DNA of 9,620 nucleotides from Lentisphaerota bacterium (lineage in GTDB: Bacteria; Verrucomicrobiota; Kiritimatiellia; RFP12; JAAYLN01), in the NCBI GenBank assembly GCA_012514915.1, contig JAAYZJ010000068.1, forward strand, positions 1 through 9,620, given 5' to 3'. The notes beneath the pieces were generated by a model that saw nothing but the letters and a program-made list of their open reading frames with translations, had not been told where the DNA came from and made no database searches. The number at the start of each line of letters is the position of its first letter. Within the stretch, counting starts at the first letter, position 1. The position numbers and the translations under genes are program-made. Positions 6,788-9,620 of this stretch are shown piece by piece.

Positions 6788-8017
6788 ATGCATCCCGACG
6801 TCGTCATCCTCCGTGCCCTTGCCCGCGACTACGCCGCGGCAGCCGCCGCCCCGCGCAACGACGCATGCCGCGCCCTGCACCGCGCCTGCAACGACCTGCG
6901 CATGATCCGCCCCGTCGTGCTGATCGACGAAATCCCCTGGCCCCAGATGGACCTCGACGGCTCGCTGACCTGCCGCTGCTGGGATCCGCTCTTCCGTGAC
7001 ATCGAATGGGGGCTTCGCAGCAGGCTGTTCAAATTCCGGCACTTTCCCGCCGACATGATCCTCCCCCCGCATGTCAGCGTTCCCAAGGTCGTCCATTCGA
7101 CGGGGATCGGCATCCAGACGCAGGAGGAAATCCTCAAATCCGCCGATCCCACCACCATCGTCTCCCACGCCTACGTCGACCAGCTCAAGGACGAGGCCGA
7201 CCTCGAGAAGCTCACGTTCCCGACCCTCACCTACGACGCCGAGCAGACCCGCGCCATGTGGAACCGGGTGGGCGAGGCCATCGGCGACATCCTCCCCGTC
7301 CGGATGGTCGGCCGGACCAGTCTCGGCATCAACACCTGGGACGACATCCCCCGCTACCACGGGGTGGAGAACATCTTCATCGATCTCATCGACCGCCCCG
7401 CGTTCATGCACGCCCTGGTGCGCAGGATCACCGCGATCAAGATGCATGAGCTGGCGCAATGCGAGGCGCTCGGGCTGCTCGACACCGGCCCCGAGACCCT
7501 GCACTGCACGCCGGCGCTCGTCAGCGACCTTCCCGGCGAGGTCGGCGACTCGGTGACGCGCAAGAACATCTGGGGCCGGGGCATGGCGCAGATCTTCGGC
7601 TCGGTCAGCGCCGCGATGCACGAGGAATTCGACATCGCCTACATGATCGACACCATCGGCACGTGCGGCCTCGCCTACTACGGCTGCTGCGAGCCGCTCC
7701 ACAACAAGGTGGACATCGTGGCGAAGATTCCAAACCTCCGCAAGATCGGCTGCACCCCCTGGGCCGACACCGAGGCCGAAGCCGAGGCCGTCGGCAAGCG
7801 TTTCGTCCTCTCGGTCAAGACGAATCCCGCGGCCGTCGCCGTCCCCCGGCTCGAGCGGGACGTCCTGCGCCGGGAAATCAGCCGTATCCTCGACGCCTGC
7901 CGCCGCCACGGCTGCTCCTGCGACATCACGCTCAAGGACATCAGCACCTGCTGCAACCGGCCGGAGAACCTCGTTGAATGGGAGCAGACCGTCATGGAGA
8001 TGGTGCGCAACGCCTGA
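6788..8017 (+). CDS. Long UroD-like protein 2 (divergent, probable corrinoid-linked methyltransferase)
   Basis: A 409-residue protein, three bases after the DUF1638 stop. It belongs to a longer, divergent branch of the UroD superfamily. The N-terminal ~90 residues (IDEIPWPQM, then LTCRCWDPLFRDIEWGLR) have no counterpart in UroD-like proteins 1 and 3. The barrel then includes FDIAYMIDTIGTCGLAYYGCCEPLHNK (about 281-307), where Cys300-Cys301-Glu302 lie where MtaA-type proteins have His-x-Cys. NLRKIGCTPWAD (316-327) and FVLSVKTNPAAVA (339-351) follow. A Cys-rich C-terminus has HGCSCDITLKDISTCC (374-389). No His-x-Cys zinc motif is present, so any metal site must be built differently. Its size and position suggest it could be the substrate-specific methyltransferase, since UroD-superfamily members do act as the demethylating part of some anaerobic O-demethylases. 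That is inference; the family's reaction is not clear from sequence. Confidence 0.8.
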   Translation: MHPDVVILRALARDYAAAAAAPRNDACRALHRACNDLRMIRPVVLIDEIPWPQMDLDGSLTCRCWDPLFRDIEWGLRSRLFKFRHFPADMILPPHVSVPKVVHSTGIGIQTQEEILKSADPTTIVSHAYVDQLKDEADLEKLTFPTLTYDAEQTRAMWNRVGEAIGDILPVRMVGRTSLGINTWDDIPRYHGVENIFIDLIDRPAFMHALVRRITAIKMHELAQCEALGLLDTGPETLHCTPALVSDLPGEVGDSVTRKNIWGRGMAQIFGSVSAAMHEEFDIAYMIDTIGTCGLAYYGCCEPLHNKVDIVAKIPNLRKIGCTPWADTEAEAEAVGKRFVLSVKTNPAAVAVPRLERDVLRREISRILDACRRHGCSCDITLKDISTCCNRPENLVEWEQTVMEMVRNA

Positions 8018-8083
8018 TCCCAGCCGGCGATGCCCCCCAGCCGTCCGAACATCGTGCCATCTTGTTCAGTAGTCCCCCCGACC

Positions 8084-8089
8084 AAGGAG
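8084..8089 (+). promoter_or_regulatory. Ribosome binding site AAGGAG deciding the start of UroD-like gene 3
   Basis: AAGGAG lies five bases before the ATG at 8095. The same frame is open upstream to 7978, inside the previous gene, but the added residues are not UroD-like and the upstream start has no such site. The real start is therefore 8095. Confidence 0.75.
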
Positions 8090-8094
8090 TCCCC

Positions 8095-9225
8095 ATGAAG
8101 ACCATCACTCCCATCCGCAACCCCTGGCCCGGCCGGATGACCGGCCGGGAGCGCTTCCGGCGCCAACTGAACTTCCAGAGCTTCGACCGGACGTTCAACA
8201 TGGAGTTCGGCTACTGGGAGGAGAACTTTACCACATGGAAGCTGTTCCGTGACCACGGCATCACCAACAACCGCGAGGCCGACCGGTTCTTCAACTTCGA
8301 CCGCCTCGAGTCGGTCGGCGGCCGCACCTGGATGCATCCGCCCTTCCCCCCCGAGGTGATCGAGCGGCGCGAAGGGAGCGACGTCATCCTCAACGGCGAT
8401 GGGGTGCTGTGCGAAGTGCAGAACACCGGCCATGCCTCGATCCCGCACTTTCTGCGCGCCAGCATCACCACGCCCGACGACTGGGCGCGCGTCAAGGCGG
8501 AGCGTTTCCGCCTCGACGATCCCGCCCGCGTGATCGACATCGAGGCGCAGAAAAAGCTGCACGCCCCCGACCGCGACTACCCGCTGGGCGTCCACTGCGG
8601 CTCGATGATCGGCAAGGTCCGCGATATGCTCACCTTCGAGGGGCTGGCCTACGCGACGGTCGACTATCCCGACATGGTCGAGGACATGGTCGAGACCTGC
8701 TGCCAACTCGTCGAGCACTCCCTCGACCAGATCCTGCCCCATCTCGATGTCGACTACGCCGCGTCCTGGGAGGATATCTGCTTCCGCAGCGGCCCGCTGG
8801 TGTCGGTCGACTTCATGCGCGAGGTCGTCCTGCCGCGCTACAAGCGGATCAGCCGCAAGCTCCACCAGCACGGTGTTACGCTCTGGTACACCGACTGCGA
8901 CGGCGACGTGCGCCCCATCCTGCCGATCTTCCTCGAGGGCGGCATCAACTGCCTCTTCCCCTTCGAGGTCATGGGGTGCGCGCATCCCGGCACGATCCTC
9001 GACGCCTACCCGGGTGCAATCCGCATCATGGGGGGCGTCGACAAGATCCAACTGGCGGCAGGGCGTCCCGCGATCCGCGCCTATCTCGACTCGCTCGAGC
9101 CCTACGTCGCGCGCGGCGGGTACATCCCCTTCTGCGACCACCGCTGCCCTCCGAACGTGCCCGAGGACGACTACCTCTACTACCTCGACCTCAAGCAGCG
9201 CATGTTCGGGCTTCAAGACGCCTGA
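8095..9225 (+). CDS. UroD-like corrinoid methyltransferase 3
   Basis: A 376-residue UroD-superfamily protein, 77 bases after UroD-like gene 2. The N-terminus has the usual pattern: MTGRERFRRQLNFQSFDRTFNMEFGYWEENF, spanning residues 15-45. The barrel contains DVDYAASWEDICFRSGPLVS (218-237), RISRKLHQHGVTLWYTDCDGD (251-271) and IRIMGGVDK (309-317). At the zinc site it has Thr266-Asp267-Cys268 instead of His-x-Cys, while the C-terminal region reads PFCDHRCPP, with Cys347, His349 and Cys351. The metal set is thus different from that of UroD-like protein 1, where the first two ligands are kept and the C-terminal Cys is missing. It is complete at the C-terminus. Likely a methyltransferase acting with the corrinoid protein; which half-reaction is unknown. 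The 77-base gap has no clear terminator or promoter, so I place it in the same operon. Confidence 0.86.
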   Translation: MKTITPIRNPWPGRMTGRERFRRQLNFQSFDRTFNMEFGYWEENFTTWKLFRDHGITNNREADRFFNFDRLESVGGRTWMHPPFPPEVIERREGSDVILNGDGVLCEVQNTGHASIPHFLRASITTPDDWARVKAERFRLDDPARVIDIEAQKKLHAPDRDYPLGVHCGSMIGKVRDMLTFEGLAYATVDYPDMVEDMVETCCQLVEHSLDQILPHLDVDYAASWEDICFRSGPLVSVDFMREVVLPRYKRISRKLHQHGVTLWYTDCDGDVRPILPIFLEGGINCLFPFEVMGCAHPGTILDAYPGAIRIMGGVDKIQLAAGRPAIRAYLDSLEPYVARGGYIPFCDHRCPPNVPEDDYLYYLDLKQRMFGLQDA

Positions 9226-9354
9226 ACACCGCAGGCCGGGGAGAACGGCTATGTCTTCAACACCAGCAACTGCGTCTACACCGGCATGCCGCTCGAGCGC
9301 GACAGGCTGATGCTCGATCTCTGGCGCACGCACGGCAACTACCCGGCGCCGTGA
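9226..9354 (+). pseudogene. C-terminal remnant of a fourth UroD-like gene
   Basis: Directly after the TGA of UroD-like gene 3, and in the same frame, the sequence reads AGENGYVFNTSNCVYTGMPLERDRLMLDLWRTHGNYPAP before a TGA at 9352-9354 (quoted in parts: GENGYVFNTSNC, VYTGMPLERDRLMLDLWR). A final Gly-Tyr-Val/Ile-Phe, then Tyr-Thr-Gly-Met-Pro-Leu-Glu-Arg, then Trp-Arg is a typical C-terminus of another UroD-like subfamily. It is not a copy of gene 3, whose own end (PFCDHRCPP) differs. No start codon or ribosome binding site suits it and the remaining ~330 residues are missing. It appears to be the leftover of a deletion or recombination that fused the end of one paralogue behind another. Extension of gene 3 by read-through is less likely, because gene 3 is already full length. 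Confidence 0.7.
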
Positions 9355-9370
9355 ACGCGCGCCGCGACCG

Positions 9371-9535
9371 TCAGCGCAGCAGCAGCACCGTGCCGCGCGG
9401 ACGACCATCATCGGGGCTCACGCCGTTGGTCGCCCCGCTGTAGATCTGGAGCGCCCCTCCGTTGGTCGCGATCAGACTTCCCCCGTAATCCAAGGCGGTA
9501 GGCCCATCCGGGTTTATGGGGATGCGTTCGTCTTG
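9371..9535 (-). pseudogene. C-terminal fragment of a secreted-type Asn/Gly-rich protein
   Basis: On the - strand, from just after a TAG at 9536-9538 to a TGA at 9371-9373, the sequence reads as 54 residues. They include PDGPTALDYGGSLIATNGG, then ALQIYSGATNGVSPDDGRP, and end in TVLLLR. The composition (Gly, Asn, Thr, short beta-strand pieces and the repeated unit ATNG 12 residues apart) looks like the end of an exported beta-rich protein. A second in-frame TAG lies at 9557-9559, and no start codon or ribosome binding site is seen. I read it as the decayed end of a larger gene; the family is not recognised. It could also be a frameshifted gene whose start lies beyond the window. Confidence 0.35.
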
Positions 9536-9563
9536 CTACGCCTCCTGCTGCGCGTCCTACTGG

Positions 9564-9590
9564 GTGCGATCCACAATAGTGGATGCGCAC
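9564..9590. repeat. Strong inverted repeat (hairpin) at the right edge
   Basis: GTGCG-ATCCAC pairs with GTGGAT-GCGCAC around an AATA loop, giving 11 pairs with a single one-base bulge; the core ATCCAC/GTGGAT is perfect (9569-9584). No run of T follows on either strand, so it is not a typical terminator. It could be a structured intergenic repeat or the end of a small mobile element. It abuts the ACAGAATTC repeat. Confidence 0.5.
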
Positions 9591-9620
9591 ACAGAATTCA
9601 GAAGCCAGAATACAGAATTC
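9590..9620. repeat. Short direct repeat built on ACAGAATTC
   Basis: ACAGAATTC occurs at 9591-9599 and again at 9612-9620, with the related AGAAGCCAGAAT between them, so the whole stretch is a string of AGAA-type units. It is AT-rich against a GC-rich background. Similar purine-rich AGAATTCAGAAG strings occur as intergenic repeats in several bacterial groups. The window ends inside it, so its full length cannot be judged. Confidence 0.5.

Noticed and set aside
5996..7909. A 637-codon - strand open frame opposite the DUF1638 and UroD-like 2 genes
   Set aside because: Low-complexity Gly/Val/Asp/Arg composition and no domain motif; the + strand genes under it have clear family signatures.
9223..9225. 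TGA of UroD-like gene 3 as a recoded codon giving a longer protein
   Set aside because: The upstream protein already has a full UroD-like C-terminus, so read-through would give two C-termini in a row. No selenocysteine-type hairpin was seen just downstream.

Overview
The window is a GC-rich bacterial segment with tightly packed genes. It carries a cobalamin (corrinoid) methyl-transfer cassette beside a glycan-type gene pair. Multiple uroporphyrinogen-decarboxylase-like (UroD-like) methyltransferases, a DUF1638 protein, a DUF4091/GH123-like enzyme and an AraC regulator together suggest an anaerobic member of the Planctomycetes-Verrucomicrobia-Lentisphaerae group, perhaps Lentisphaerota or Kiritimatiellota. 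That placement comes from gene content only; no marker gene is present.

Left part (1-3212, + strand): the 3' end of a large glycoside-hydrolase-like protein with a DUF4091-type C-terminus is translationally coupled (TGATG) to an exported protein of 726 residues. The exported protein has a helical TPR-like N-terminal half and a CBM9-like beta-sandwich half. Middle (3218-about 4294): a cupin-type AraC regulator on the - strand converges on that pair. It is divergent from the next operon across a short AT-richer region holding a dyad and a leader hairpin.

Right part (4295-9225, + strand): a probable operon encodes a two-domain corrinoid protein, UroD-like methyltransferase 1, a DUF1638 protein, a long UroD-like protein 2 and UroD-like methyltransferase 3. 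The three UroD-like proteins are very different from one another, including at the positions where MtaA/MtbA-type enzymes bind zinc. Inferred function: one or more UroD-like enzymes move a methyl group from an unknown methylated substrate to the single corrinoid protein, and another moves it on to a C1 acceptor. The AraC protein probably senses the substrate. No MttB/MtaB-type enzyme and no RamA-type corrinoid reductase is present here.

Right edge (9226-9620): this looks decayed. It holds, in order, the last ~38 codons of a fourth UroD-like gene directly behind the third one, a short - strand C-terminal fragment of an Asn/Gly-rich secreted-type protein interrupted by stops, a strong hairpin, and a short direct repeat built on ACAGAATTC. 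No tRNA, rRNA, CRISPR array or transposase was seen.
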